A stretch of DNA of 64,000 nt from Salinispora fenicalii. GTDB taxonomy: Bacteria > Actinomycetota > Actinomycetes > Mycobacteriales > Micromonosporaceae. The translations under genes were made by a program, and so were the position numbers. How positions within the stretch are numbered: position 1 is the stretch's first letter; the number at the start of each line of letters is the position of its first letter. Of the stretch, positions 15,971 through 24,951 are shown piece after piece. The stretch spans positions 249,062 to 313,061 of the forward strand of contig NZ_KI911471.1 in NCBI RefSeq assembly GCF_000514815.1, read 5' to 3'. Under the pieces are notes generated by a model that was not told the DNA's origin, made no database searches, and saw only the letters and a list, made by a program, of their open reading frames with translations.

Positions 15971-17508
15971 CCGGGACGCCGAGGACGATCGGCATTCCGG
16001 ATCTGTCGCTGCCGGCATTCGTGCTGCAGCAAGCCGAGCACTACGGCGATCGTATGGCGCTGGTTGACGTGTCAGGTGGGGACGGCTACACGTACCGCCA
16101 GCTGGTCGCGACGGTGCACCGACTGGCCGCCGGGCTACACGCGCGGGGCTTGCGCAAGGGCGACGTGCTGGCGGTGCTCGCGCCAAACGTGCCGGAGTAC
16201 CCGATCGTGGTGCTAGCGGCCTCGTTGGCCGGCGGCACCGTCGTCGCGCTCAACCCGATCGACACGCTGGACGATCTCGCCGGCCATCTCACCGACGCGG
16301 GCGCGAAGCTGTTGGTGACCGTGCCGTCCGAAGTGCCCAAGGCTACGGCGCTGACCACCCGTACCACGGTCGAGGAGGTCGTGGTCATCGGCGCGGCGGA
16401 CGGTGCTAGCTCGCTGTCCGAGCTGTTCAGCGAAGACCCGCTACCGGAGGTGACCATCGACCCTGCCCAGGATGTCGCGGTACTGCTGCACTCCAGCGGT
16501 AGCACCGGACATCCGAAGGGGGTCATGTTGACCCACCGCAACATCGTCGCCACCGTGCTGCAGACCAGGACGGTCACGCCGCTCGGCGCGGACGAGAAGG
16601 TACTGGCCATGCCACCGTTCCACCACGCGTTCGGTTTGATCATGGTGATGAGCGCCAGCCTGCTGCAGGGCGCGACCATCGTAACGATGCCGAGGTTCGA
16701 CCCCCAGGGATACCTCGAGGCGATCCGCGACCACCGGATCACCCGCCTCTACATCGTCCCCACCCTCGCCGTCCTGTTGGCCAGGAGCCCGCTGCCGGAC
16801 AGCTACGATCTCTCGTCGATCCGATCGATCGTCTCTGGCGGGGCCGCGCTCGACCCCGAGATCGCCCGGATCTGCCGGGAACGTCTCGGTTGCCACATCG
16901 CCCAGGGGTACGGCCTCACCGAGGCGATGACGTCGTTCATGCAGCTCGAGGAGCCATTGGTGCCCGCTTCGGTGGGCCGGACCGCGCCCAACGTCGAGTG
17001 CCGGGTCGTCGATGTGACCACCGGGGACGAACTCGGTGCCAACCACCAGGGTGAGATCCTGATCCGGGGACCGCACGTGATGAAGGGGTACCTCAACGCG
17101 GCCGAGGCAACTCGAAAGGCGCTTCGGCCGGATGGGTTCCTGCGCACCGGAGACCTCGGCTACCTCGACGACGACGGCGAACTGTTCCTCGTCGACCGGA
17201 TCAAAGAGCTCATCAAGTACAAGGGACAGCAGGTGTCCCCGGTCGAGCTCGAAGCGGTCCTGATGACCCATCCCAAGGTGGCTGACGCCGCGGTCATCGG
17301 CGTGCCGGATGAGGACGCGAGCGAGATCCCGAAGGCTTTCCTCGTGACGAAGGAGCCGACCACACCAGAGGAGATCATGGCCTTCGTCGTTGACCGGGTG
17401 GCTCCGTACAAGAAGATTCGACAGGTCGAGTTCATTGACCAGATTCCCCGTACTCCGGTGGGCAAGATCGAGCGGCGCAGGCTGAAAGAGCGGACGTTCG
17501 TCCCGTAG
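15967..17508 (+). CDS. 4-coumarate/fatty acid:CoA ligase family
   Basis: A 513-residue ANL-superfamily adenylate-forming enzyme that makes an acyl-AMP and then an acyl-CoA. The P-loop LLHSSGSTGHPKGVMLTH, the A5-type QGYGLTEAM, the A7 FLRTGDLGYLDDDGELFLVD, the hinge RIKELIKYKGQQVSPVELE and the catalytic lysine near the C-terminus (PVGKIERRRL) are complete. Binding-pocket residues near FHHAFGL fit aryl or medium-chain acids. It is translationally coupled to the hydratase/lyase-like gene. Within a secondary-metabolite region it could supply an acyl side chain or degrade a precursor. Confidence 0.92.
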   Translation: MTGTPRTIGIPDLSLPAFVLQQAEHYGDRMALVDVSGGDGYTYRQLVATVHRLAAGLHARGLRKGDVLAVLAPNVPEYPIVVLAASLAGGTVVALNPIDTLDDLAGHLTDAGAKLLVTVPSEVPKATALTTRTTVEEVVVIGAADGASSLSELFSEDPLPEVTIDPAQDVAVLLHSSGSTGHPKGVMLTHRNIVATVLQTRTVTPLGADEKVLAMPPFHHAFGLIMVMSASLLQGATIVTMPRFDPQGYLEAIRDHRITRLYIVPTLAVLLARSPLPDSYDLSSIRSIVSGGAALDPEIARICRERLGCHIAQGYGLTEAMTSFMQLEEPLVPASVGRTAPNVECRVVDVTTGDELGANHQGEILIRGPHVMKGYLNAAEATRKALRPDGFLRTGDLGYLDDDGELFLVDRIKELIKYKGQQVSPVELEAVLMTHPKVADAAVIGVPDEDASEIPKAFLVTKEPTTPEEIMAFVVDRVAPYKKIRQVEFIDQIPRTPVGKIERRRLKERTFVP

Positions 17509-17598
17509 CCGGTGCCGGAAAGCGGGAAGAAGTCCCGGGGACCAGTTACCTGTCATTCTGACGATGGATAGTTCCGGCTGAAGTTCTGAGGAGATCTG

Positions 17599-18297
17599 AT
17601 GAACCCCCCAAAGGTTGTCTCCCGAAAAGAATGGCTGACGGCGCGAACCGCCTTGCTGGAAAAAGAAAAGGAAGTCACCAAGGCGCGGGATATGATCGCG
17701 GCGGAGCGCCGTAATCTCCCGATGGTCCAGGTAGAGAAGGAATACCGATTTGAGGGGCCGGACGGAGCCCTGAGCCTGCTGGACCTTTTCGAGGGGCGAC
17801 GCCAGCTCGTCGTGCGACACTTCATGTATGCCCCCGGCGACAAGGAGGGCTGCATCGGCTGCTCGATGCAGGCGGACAGCGTCGGGGAACTGTCGCACAT
17901 GTGGGCCCGGGACACCACCTTCGTGATGATCTCCCGGGCTCCGCTGGCCGATTTCCAGGCGTTCAAGGCGCGCATGGGCTGGGAGATCCCCTGGTACTCG
18001 TCGTTCGGCAGCGACTTCAACTACGACTACGAGGTCTCCACTGAGCAGGGCGAGTCGCCCGGCGTCAGTGCCTTCTACCGCGACGGCGACGATGTCTACT
18101 TCACCTACTCGATCTTCGATCGGGGTGGCGAGATATTCAAAAATTTCTACAATTACTTGGACATCACGCATCTCGGCCGGCGTGAGGACGAGCTCGAGCA
18201 CCCGTGGGACTGGTGGCGCCACAAGGATCGGTACGACGTGGAGGACGCGACTGGTCCGGGAAGCAACTGGTGGAACGGCACCAGATTTAAGAAGTAG
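17599..18297 (+). CDS. DUF899 family, thioredoxin-fold protein (copy 1)
   Basis: A 232-residue protein of the DUF899/AhpC-TSA-like family. Features are the charged N-terminal helix (EKEKEVTKARDMIAAERRNLP), RRQLVVRHFMY, a GCIGCSMQADSVG motif carrying CxxC, and PWYSSFGSDFNYDYEV. The CxxC at the thioredoxin active-site position suggests a redox role, but no reaction is established for the family. GAGGAGATCTG precedes ATG 17599. It sits 90 bases behind the CoA ligase gene. A paralogue with about half its residues in common is at 53801 beside the SARP gene. Confidence 0.85.
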   Translation: MNPPKVVSRKEWLTARTALLEKEKEVTKARDMIAAERRNLPMVQVEKEYRFEGPDGALSLLDLFEGRRQLVVRHFMYAPGDKEGCIGCSMQADSVGELSHMWARDTTFVMISRAPLADFQAFKARMGWEIPWYSSFGSDFNYDYEVSTEQGESPGVSAFYRDGDDVYFTYSIFDRGGEIFKNFYNYLDITHLGRREDELEHPWDWWRHKDRYDVEDATGPGSNWWNGTRFKK

Positions 18298-18316
18298 CCG
18301 CTGATCCCGGCAGGAC

Positions 18317-18362
18317 GGCTCCGGCTTCTGGTGAATCCACGGGATCACCGGAAGCCGGAGCC
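18317..18362. terminator. 18-bp-stem hairpin after DUF899 copy 1
   Basis: GGCTCCGGCTTCTGGTGA pairs with TCACCGGAAGCCGGAGCC with one G-T wobble and a 10-base loop, starting 20 bases past the stop. It should end or attenuate the transcript that begins at the hydratase/lyase-like gene. Confidence 0.75.
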
Positions 18363-18459
18363 GTGGGCCTGTCTCGGCGTTCGCGTCGATTGAGCCCGCC
18401 CAGCGTGCCGAAGCAGCTATTCACCAGCCACACTGTCATCCCAATCCGAGGGAGGAACC

Positions 18460-19206
18460 ATGAGTGACATGTCGGGCCGGACCACGATCGTGGTCGGCGC
18501 GAGCCGCGGCCTGGGCTATGGGATCGCCACCGCATTCGCCGCCGCCGGCGCGCCGGTGATCGCGGTGGCCCGCAGCGCGATGGACTTCCAGGCACCTGCC
18601 AACGGTGCCGGATCGATCAGCCCCGAGGTCGCCGACGCTGGCGAAGCTACAGTGCCGGCCACTCTGATCGACGAGTACGAGCCGGAGGTGGTCGTTCTGG
18701 TCGCCGGGGCAACTCCGCATATGCGCCCACTGCAGGAGCAGACCTGGGAGACGTTCTCGGTCAACTGGGAGACCGATGTCCGAATCACCTTCCACTGGTT
18801 GCGTGAGATGCTGCTCAAGCCGCTACGCGCCGGTAGCCGGGTGATCGTGGTCAGCAGCGGGGCCGTACTCGCCGGATCGCCGCTCAGCGGCGGCTATGCC
18901 GGTGCCAAGGCGACCCAGCGTTACCTCACCAGCTACGCGCGAGGCGAGGCGAGGCGGGCCGGCCTGGACATCACCTTCACCACGGTGCTGCCGAGGTTCG
19001 CGCCGATGACCGGGGTTGGCCTGCCTGCGGTGCGGGCGTACGCAGCCCGGGCCGGCACGTCGACGGACGACTTCGTCAACCAGATCGGGCCGGTGCTGAC
19101 TCCGCAGATCGCCGGTGCCGCCCTGGTGGATCTGGTCCGGGCCGATGCCACCACTGTCGCCTCGGACTACCAGCTCGACGGCACCGGGCTCCAGAAGCTG
19201 TCCTGA
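18460..19206 (+). CDS. Short-chain dehydrogenase/reductase
   Basis: A 248-residue Rossmann enzyme. The cofactor loop VVGASRGLGYG, a VLVAGATPHMRP strand in the NNAG position, catalytic Ser in VVSSGAVLAG and YAGAK (YxxxK) are present. The TGxxxGxG form with Arg after Ser favours NADP(H). GGGAGGAACC precedes ATG 18460. It has its own terminator upstream and a perfect palindrome downstream, so it may be transcribed alone or by read-through from the hydratase/lyase-like gene. The substrate is unknown. Confidence 0.88.
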   Translation: MSDMSGRTTIVVGASRGLGYGIATAFAAAGAPVIAVARSAMDFQAPANGAGSISPEVADAGEATVPATLIDEYEPEVVVLVAGATPHMRPLQEQTWETFSVNWETDVRITFHWLREMLLKPLRAGSRVIVVSSGAVLAGSPLSGGYAGAKATQRYLTSYARGEARRAGLDITFTTVLPRFAPMTGVGLPAVRAYAARAGTSTDDFVNQIGPVLTPQIAGAALVDLVRADATTVASDYQLDGTGLQKLS

Positions 19207-19223
19207 CCCCGGGTATCCGAGGT

Positions 19224-19261
19224 ACATGCCCCGCGGGTAGCGCGCTACCCGCGGGGCATGT
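19224..19261. terminator. 38-bp perfect palindrome between convergent genes
   Basis: Each arm is 19 bases (ACATGCCCCGCGGGTAGCG and its complement) with no spacer. It sits 18 bases after the SDR stop and 27 bases before the GMC oxidoreductase stop on the other strand, so it should serve as a bidirectional terminator. Confidence 0.8.
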
Positions 19262-19287
19262 GCTGTCACCCTGGTCGGTGCCGGCGG

Positions 19288-20829
19288 TCAGGACGTGTGC
19301 AGCCAGTCGGCGAGCCGTTCACCGATCATGATTGAGGTCAGGTTGGTGTTGCAATTGACGATTGATGGCATGACACCGGCATCGCCCACATACAGGTTTT
19401 CCGTGCCGTACACCCGCAGCCGTTCGTCAACGACGGCGTCGGCGTCGTCGGCGGTGCCCATCCGGGTGGTGCCGACCGGGTGGTAGCCGCTGTCCAAACT
19501 GAGCCGGACGTAGTGACCAAGGATGTCGTCGTCGGCGACCATGTCCTCGCCGAGCACAACGAATCGGTCGCCGCGGTCGACGATGCCCGGTGTCTGCATC
19601 AGTTGCCAGCAGGTACGGACCGCGTCGACCAGGATCGCGATGTCCTGATCGGTGGCGAGGAAGTTCAGGTCGATGTCCGGTGGTGAGGTCGGGTCGGCCG
19701 AGGTGAGCACCAGCCGTCCCCGGGACTGTGGCCGTTGGTGTACCACCATCACCCCGAAGATGGTCTTCGCCGCGGCGAGCATCCGCAACTCGGGGAAGAG
19801 TGTCAGATCGAAGTGATTGATCATGTAGTACTGCAGGTCATTGAACTCGGTCGAGCCCGGGGCGGTGGTGCGCACCATGCTCTGCAGGAAGGCGTCCTGC
19901 GGGTTGAACGTGCCTTCCTTCGGCACCATGAACGCGCCGGTGCGCGGGTGGTCGATCAGGGTGCCGCCGACCCCTGGGCGATCGAGCAGCACATCGATGC
20001 CGAGCCGGCGCAGATCGGCGGCCGGACCGATGCCCGACCGCATCAGGATGGCCGGCGAATTGACCGCCCCGGCGGCCAGCACGACATTGCGTCCATGGAT
20101 CTCCTCGATGCCGCCGGCTGGATTGGTCACTTCCACGCCGTGTGCCCGGTTCCCGGTGAACAGCACCCGGTTGACCTGCGCTCCCGAGTAGATGGTGAGG
20201 TTAGCTCGACCGCGGGCCATGCCCAGATAGCCCATCGCGGTGGAGAACCGGGTGCGGGTGTCGTTGCGGTTCGACGGGATGGGACCGACCCCGGTGGCCT
20301 CAGGGTGGTTGTGATCTTCCACGTCGGGGAAGCCCGCCTTGAGCGCGGCTTCGTGGAAGACGCGCTGCACCGGGGCCAGCTCCTCGGGTCGCCACCGGCG
20401 GATCGGAATCGGGCCGTCCTGACCGTGGTACTCGTTAGTAAAGTCCAGGTCGTTTTCAAGCCGCTTGTAGTACGGCAGAACCTCGTTCCAGGCCCACGCC
20501 GGATTGCCCAACGACGCCCATTCGTCAAAGTTATTCGGCGTGCCTCGCAGGGCGATAGTCGCGCCGACGGCAGACGACCCGCCAGTCAGTTTTCCACGCG
20601 GGAAGATGATACGTCGGCGATCGGTGATCTCGGCATTGAAGTGCCAGTCGTACGTGGACATCGACATGGCGCTGCCGTCGAGAATCTCGGCCGGTGTCTC
20701 GGCGACCGCGGCGTAGTCCGGACCCGCTTCCAGCAGCAACACCCTGCGCTGCGGGTCCTCGCTCAGACGGGCGGCGAGTGCGGCGCCGGCGGATCCGGCT
20801 CCGACCACCACATAATCGAACTCGTTCAT
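19288..20829 (-). CDS. GMC-family FAD oxidoreductase
   Basis: A 513-residue glucose-methanol-choline oxidoreductase. The FAD dinucleotide loop VVVGAGSAGAALAARLSED with VLLLEAGPDY, the GMC signature 1 region (PRGKLTGGSSAVGATIALRG), signature 2 (GAVNSPAILMRSGIGPA) and C-terminal catalytic HPVGTTRMG and VGDAGVMPSIVNCNTN are present. The SGYHPVGT histidine acts as base in alcohol oxidation. ATG 20829 has AAGGA at better spacing than ATG 20838. The enzyme would oxidise an alcohol or sugar hydroxyl of an intermediate; its exact substrate is unknown. Confidence 0.9.
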   Translation of the reverse strand: MNEFDYVVVGAGSAGAALAARLSEDPQRRVLLLEAGPDYAAVAETPAEILDGSAMSMSTYDWHFNAEITDRRRIIFPRGKLTGGSSAVGATIALRGTPNNFDEWASLGNPAWAWNEVLPYYKRLENDLDFTNEYHGQDGPIPIRRWRPEELAPVQRVFHEAALKAGFPDVEDHNHPEATGVGPIPSNRNDTRTRFSTAMGYLGMARGRANLTIYSGAQVNRVLFTGNRAHGVEVTNPAGGIEEIHGRNVVLAAGAVNSPAILMRSGIGPAADLRRLGIDVLLDRPGVGGTLIDHPRTGAFMVPKEGTFNPQDAFLQSMVRTTAPGSTEFNDLQYYMINHFDLTLFPELRMLAAAKTIFGVMVVHQRPQSRGRLVLTSADPTSPPDIDLNFLATDQDIAILVDAVRTCWQLMQTPGIVDRGDRFVVLGEDMVADDDILGHYVRLSLDSGYHPVGTTRMGTADDADAVVDERLRVYGTENLYVGDAGVMPSIVNCNTNLTSIMIGERLADWLHTS

Positions 20830-21060
20830 CAAAGGCATCCTTTGGCAGTGTCGAGTAGGCGATCCTGCTTGTCACTTTCGTAGGAGTGGATGCGCATCCG
20901 TCACAGGACCTTCACGTCTCCCGATGAGCATCACATTCCGCCAATTCGCGGTGCTTCTCCGCCGTTGCTCAGGGCGTTGGGGCGGGGCTGTCTCGGTCGC
21001 ACACGGGGCCACTACCAGCGAGGCGCGGGCTGCCACCGGGCCTGCCCCATCCGACCGGAC

Positions 21061-21096
21061 GATCGGTGTCGGTGATGCCCACCGCCGACACCGATC
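21061..21096. terminator. 12-bp-stem hairpin after the minus-strand SDR gene
   Basis: GATCGGTGTCGG and CCGACACCGATC are separated by 12 bases, 16 bases past the SDR stop. The rest of the 20839-21111 gap shows no gene and should carry the GMC oxidoreductase promoter. Confidence 0.65.
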
Positions 21097-21111
21097 AGTC
21101 GGCTGGCACAG

Positions 21112-21987
21112 TCAGGGGATGGGGAAGAACGCGCGGACGAACCGGTCCCAGTTCCGATCGCCAATCGCCGCTCGCATCCGGGTCAGTAGCCGGGCAGGCA
21201 CCCCGAGTCGGTACCGGATTCGTGGGTTGGGGTGGGTGACGGCGGTCTCGATTACCTTGGCGACGTGCTCGGCGCGAACCGCCATCTTGCCGCGCAGCGG
21301 CGGGTTGTCACTAAGTCGATACGCCTGGTGCCACTGTACGAAGTGGTCCCAGAAATTCTGGTAGAGCGCCGGGTTGCCGTGCGACTGCATGCCGAGGTCG
21401 GCGACGCTGTCCGGAACGAAGCCGCCGAGAATCGGCGACGGCTCGATCAGCACCACCTTGATGTCGAACCGGGCCACCTCGTGCCGCAGTGAGTCGCCGA
21501 TCGCCTCCAACGCGTGCTTGGTGGCCTGGTAGTAACCCCGGCCCGGGGTGGCGAACATCCCGAAGATCGACGACATCAGCACCACCCGGCCGCTACCCTG
21601 CTCCCGCATCCCGGGCAGGACCATCTGGGTGAGCCGGCACAGGCCGAAGACGTTCGTCTCGAACTGGGCCCGTACCTCCTCCATCGGTGTCTCGCCGATG
21701 GTGCCGTTGAGGCTGTAAGCGGCGTTGTTGATGAGTGTGCCGACCGCGCCGTGTTTCTCGGTAATTCGTTTGACCGCGGCGGTCATCGACTCCTCGTCGG
21801 TGACATCGAGATGCATCACGGTGATGCCTTCGGCTGCCAGATCAGCCAGTGCCTCGACGTTGCGGCCAGTGGCGTATACCGGCCAGCCGGCCCGGTGTAG
21901 GCGCAACGCGGCGGCCCGGCCAGAGCCCGACGACATGCCGGTCCCCGACGACGCGCCGGTCAACAGGATCGCGCGGGATCGTGTCAC
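21112..21987 (-). CDS. Short-chain dehydrogenase/reductase
   Basis: A 291-residue classical SDR. The cofactor loop is unusual: LLTGASSGTGMSSGSGRAAAL, an apparent doubling of the TGxSSGxG element. NNAAYS, the catalytic Ser in VVLMSSIFGM and YYQATK follow, with a C-terminal helical extension ending FFPIP typical of 17-beta-HSD-like or oxidoreductase-lipid SDRs. It starts at GTG 21987, 25 bases after the stop of the CMD-family gene, so the two form an operon. The duplicated loop would lengthen the turn that binds the cofactor phosphate. Confidence 0.86.
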   Translation of the reverse strand: MTRSRAILLTGASSGTGMSSGSGRAAALRLHRAGWPVYATGRNVEALADLAAEGITVMHLDVTDEESMTAAVKRITEKHGAVGTLINNAAYSLNGTIGETPMEEVRAQFETNVFGLCRLTQMVLPGMREQGSGRVVLMSSIFGMFATPGRGYYQATKHALEAIGDSLRHEVARFDIKVVLIEPSPILGGFVPDSVADLGMQSHGNPALYQNFWDHFVQWHQAYRLSDNPPLRGKMAVRAEHVAKVIETAVTHPNPRIRYRLGVPARLLTRMRAAIGDRNWDRFVRAFFPIP

Positions 21988-22012
21988 GACCGGACTCCCT
22001 TCCGACCGGAGG

Positions 22013-22612
22013 TCACTCGTCGCCCTGGCGGGCGATTCGGCTGCGGTCGGTTGATGTGCCCAACCCGGTCGCGTCGACTAGCCGGTTGATGAAGGCGAAC
22101 AGGCTGGCGCAGAAGACCGCTTCGAGGATCTCCGCGTCGCTCCAGCCGGCGGCGGAGGCGCGTTCCCAGTCCGCGTCGGTGATCTTGTACGCGCCGGTGC
22201 TCACTTTCTCGACCAGCTTCATCAGTGGCCGGGTCCGCTCGTCCACCGGCAGTTCCTCGGCGGTGGACGCGACTGAGACGGCCTCGACCAACTCCTCGCT
22301 GCCACCGAACTCGCTCAGGAACCAGCTGTGCGTGCCCACACAGTACGGGCAGCCGTTCAGCTTCGACGTCCAAGCCGAAATCAGCTCTTTGAGGTCGCGG
22401 GGCAGGGTATCGCCGTTGAATACGCCCCCGTAGCCGGCGACGACCACCTCGAGCAGCCGGGGGTTTGTCGAGGTAAGCCGGAACATGTCCGGTACGAACG
22501 GCAGCCGGGTGACTGCCTTGATCTGGTCGTAGAGTTCAGCGGTGCGGCCCTCCGCATGCTCCTCGTCAATCAGCGGGACCCGGATTCCCGGCTGCTTTGT
22601 CGTCGTTTCCAT
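22013..22612 (-). CDS. Carboxymuconolactone decarboxylase/AhpD-family protein
   Basis: A 199-residue peroxidase-related protein of the CMD/AhpD superfamily. The redox motif NGCPYCVGTH (CxxC followed by His) lies around residue 97, with the upstream helix KELISAWTSKL. AhpD proteins relay electrons to peroxiredoxins; uncharacterised relatives occur in redox operons. It heads the operon with the SDR gene at 21112-21987. A decayed relative lies on the other strand 310 bases upstream, suggesting an old divergent pair of related redox genes. Confidence 0.87.
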   Translation of the reverse strand: METTTKQPGIRVPLIDEEHAEGRTAELYDQIKAVTRLPFVPDMFRLTSTNPRLLEVVVAGYGGVFNGDTLPRDLKELISAWTSKLNGCPYCVGTHSWFLSEFGGSEELVEAVSVASTAEELPVDERTRPLMKLVEKVSTGAYKITDADWERASAAGWSDAEILEAVFCASLFAFINRLVDATGLGTSTDRSRIARQGDE

Positions 22613-22923
22613 TGAGTGATCTCCTCAGTGGGTGAGCGGGTGCCCGGGTCTGCCTGCGCGTCGACTATTTCCACATCAGACCCGAACTGGGGACGACGCC
22701 GCCCGTGCCAGCCGTGCTCCACGACGTGACAGGCGGCATCTGCGGCAACGGTTGACAGGCATTTTGGTCGCCTCATGATGACATACACGACAGGGGCTCC
22801 TTCTCTCCCGTATTGCCTATTCGGGGCGCCATTTTTGAAGACGAGCGAGAGATGAGTTCGGTCGGTCCAACCACATGGCGGTAGCCACCTACGCCGTCCT
22901 AAACAAATGAAACGGATGAGGTC
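22613..22923. other. Divergent intergenic region
   Basis: A 311-base spacer between the CMD gene (minus) and the decayed AhpD-like gene (plus). It is relatively AT-richer near 22790-22930 and presumably holds both promoters. No operator dyad stood out. Confidence 0.45.
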
Positions 22924-23653
22924 ATGATGCTGGGAAGTCTGTTGCGTCCGATGCTGAGCGGCCTTGGGCTGACTCAGATTCGCTACGTCCCCGCAGTGCA
23001 GCGAGGGAGGGCGAGTGGTCTCGTGTCCCGGGGTGATGCTCCATGAGTCGCTGGTCGTGCCCGGATGGCGTCCTGGCCGGCTGAGGAGGCGGTGGCCGCA
23101 GCGGTGGCGGCCGGCAACGCCTGTCCGTACTGCACGGTGTTCCACAAAGCATGCTTGCCGCCCTGGGGCTGGGTAGCCCGAACAGGTCCACCTCGGACTG
23201 GACGCCGTCGTCGAGTAGGCGATATCAGTACATCACCTGGAATGATTGGACAATCCATGGATCTCGGCCGAGCAACTTCCCGACCTGGCCGGCGTCGCCG
23301 TGCTGCTGCACTACCTCAACCGGGTGACCAACGTGTACCTCCATGACATGCCACCCACGGTGCCGGAGCTCGCCCTGCCGCCGGTGTTGGGGCTACTCGA
23401 CCTCCCGAAGGCCGCCACTGCCCGCAGAGCGCACGCACCAGATGTGGCGCTCGGACTGCTTCCCGTCGCTGAACCGCCTACCGACCTGTCCTGGGCGGTT
23501 GGCAACGAGGGTGTCTTACAGACGGTGGATCCGATGGTTACTGAGCGCCGTCGGCAGGCTGGTGTCGATGACCGTACGCTGCTCGAACTCTCCTTCTGGG
23601 CGGCGATGGCAGCGGCCCGTCGGGTGGGTAGTTTGCTCCCGATGCGGGGGTAG
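22924..23653 (+). pseudogene. AhpD/CMD-like gene, multiply frameshifted
   Basis: Pieces of one AhpD-like protein can be read across frames. ATG 22924 opens MLGSLLRPMLSGLGL and TQIRYVPAVQRGRASGL, typical of an N-terminus; near 23065 a different frame holds PAEEAVAAAVAAGNACPYC followed by TVFHK (the CxxCxxxH redox site); from about 23262 a third frame reads LAGVAVLLHYLNRVTNVYL on to LLPMRG-stop. About 70 residues expected between the first two pieces are missing. The gene was therefore inactivated by deletions, while its intact relative at 22013 survives. Confidence 0.72.
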
Positions 23654-24074
23654 GTCACTTTCCGTTCGGACAGAAAGGGAATCGTTGAGTGTTGCGGGGT
23701 TTTCGCTACGGATGGCACTCGATGGTCAGTCATTGATTGAGCAATAATGTCGAGATCTCGCCGCACTTACTGTTCTCGATTACTGGTATGATCTGAAGTC
23801 ATCCAGACCGGTCAGAGCCTAGATGTGGAGCATTGTTCAATTCATTACTTGCCCACGGTGAGTCGACACGTAATGAGCGGAGTGTAAGCAGTTACCTCAG
23901 TGCACTGTCCACGGCACTCTCATGTAAGGCGGAGAGGCACGTGGTGACGCTCCTTTCTTAGTGAGCGGATGATGTTAGTGCTTCCGGGAAATGCGTTGGA
24001 GTGGGTGACCAGCGCGCGAGCGCACTATTCGAGAGGCGACTTGGTCGCCTATAGCCGAATGGAGTTGAATCGCA
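23654..24074. other. AT-richer intergenic region before the AraC gene
   Basis: About 420 bases with noticeably lower GC than its surroundings and no convincing gene. It lies upstream of the AraC-type regulator and probably contains its promoter; I cannot point to a specific operator. Confidence 0.45.
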
Positions 24075-24890
24075 TTGCCTGACGCCGTCGAACGGGCTAT
24101 TTCCATCATGTGGGACCGCTATCACGAACCACTCTCACTCGATGCTATGGCTGATTCTGCTTTTCTGAGTCGTTTCTATTTTTCTAGATTGTTTCGGTCT
24201 AAGACGGGCACATCGCCCGGCCGCTTCCTGACAGCGATCCGGCTGTACAAGGCGAAACACCTGCTGCTGGAGACCAACATGAGCGTCACCGACATCGCCT
24301 ACGCCGTCGGATACAACAGCTTGGGCACCTTCATCAGCCGGTTCACCCGTAGCGTCAGGATCTCGCCGGCACGCTACCGATGGCTCGCCGAACACGGTAT
24401 TCCGCAGCTCTCCCAGCCCCGTTCAACCAGCAGCCGGCGATCCGCCACGATCAGCGGAAAAGTGGTGCTGCCGCCGATCGACGTTCCGGTCAAGGTCTAT
24501 GTCGGAGCGTTCGACAGCCCCATCGTGCAGGGGATGCCGGTGGCCTGCGACATCCTCGAGTCGTCCGGCGACTACCTGCTCACCGATGTTCCGGAGGGTG
24601 AGTGGTACCTGCGGGCGGCGGCGATCGCGCTGGAGTACACACCCACGCCACCGTCGACCCGCCGTCCGTTGGCGGTCGGCGGACATGAGCCGCTGTCGAT
24701 TACGACCGACACCGAGCTGGCCGTGAACCTGGAACTACACGCGACCGGGGTCTTCGACCTTCCCATCCTGATCGCACTGCCCGAGCTCGACGGAGGCGTC
24801 CCCGGCGGCGCCCCGAGCCGTCGGTCCCGGGGCCGGGACGAGCGCCGGGCCAGCGGACAGACCCGGGCGATCGGCGCGATCAGGTCGTGA
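24075..24890 (+). CDS. AraC-family regulator with N-terminal DNA-binding domain
   Basis: A 271-residue regulator in which the two AraC helix-turn-helix units come first: LSLDAMADSAFLSRFYFSRLF (residues about 18-38) and MSVTDIAYAVGYNSLGTFI with RFTRSVRISPARYR (about 72-108). Residues about 120-245 form a separate beta-rich domain (VKVYVGAFDSPIVQG..., LLTDVPEGEWYLRAAAI) that may sense a ligand. The usual AraC order is reversed. The start is TTG 24075 with GGAG upstream; a Met 12 codons in is an alternative. It is the only transcription factor inside the core, so it is the best candidate for a pathway regulator. Confidence 0.87.
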   Translation: MPDAVERAISIMWDRYHEPLSLDAMADSAFLSRFYFSRLFRSKTGTSPGRFLTAIRLYKAKHLLLETNMSVTDIAYAVGYNSLGTFISRFTRSVRISPARYRWLAEHGIPQLSQPRSTSSRRSATISGKVVLPPIDVPVKVYVGAFDSPIVQGMPVACDILESSGDYLLTDVPEGEWYLRAAAIALEYTPTPPSTRRPLAVGGHEPLSITTDTELAVNLELHATGVFDLPILIALPELDGGVPGGAPSRRSRGRDERRASGQTRAIGAIRS

Positions 24891-24951
24891 CCCCGGTGGC
24901 TCACGGTCGCCTGGTCAATGGCGTACGCCGCCGGCCAGGCGACCGGTGGGT

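Noticed and set aside
16441..18348. Long open frame of 635 codons on the minus strand
   Set aside because: It is antisense to the CoA ligase and DUF899 genes, which have full family motifs; high-GC DNA opens such shadow frames.
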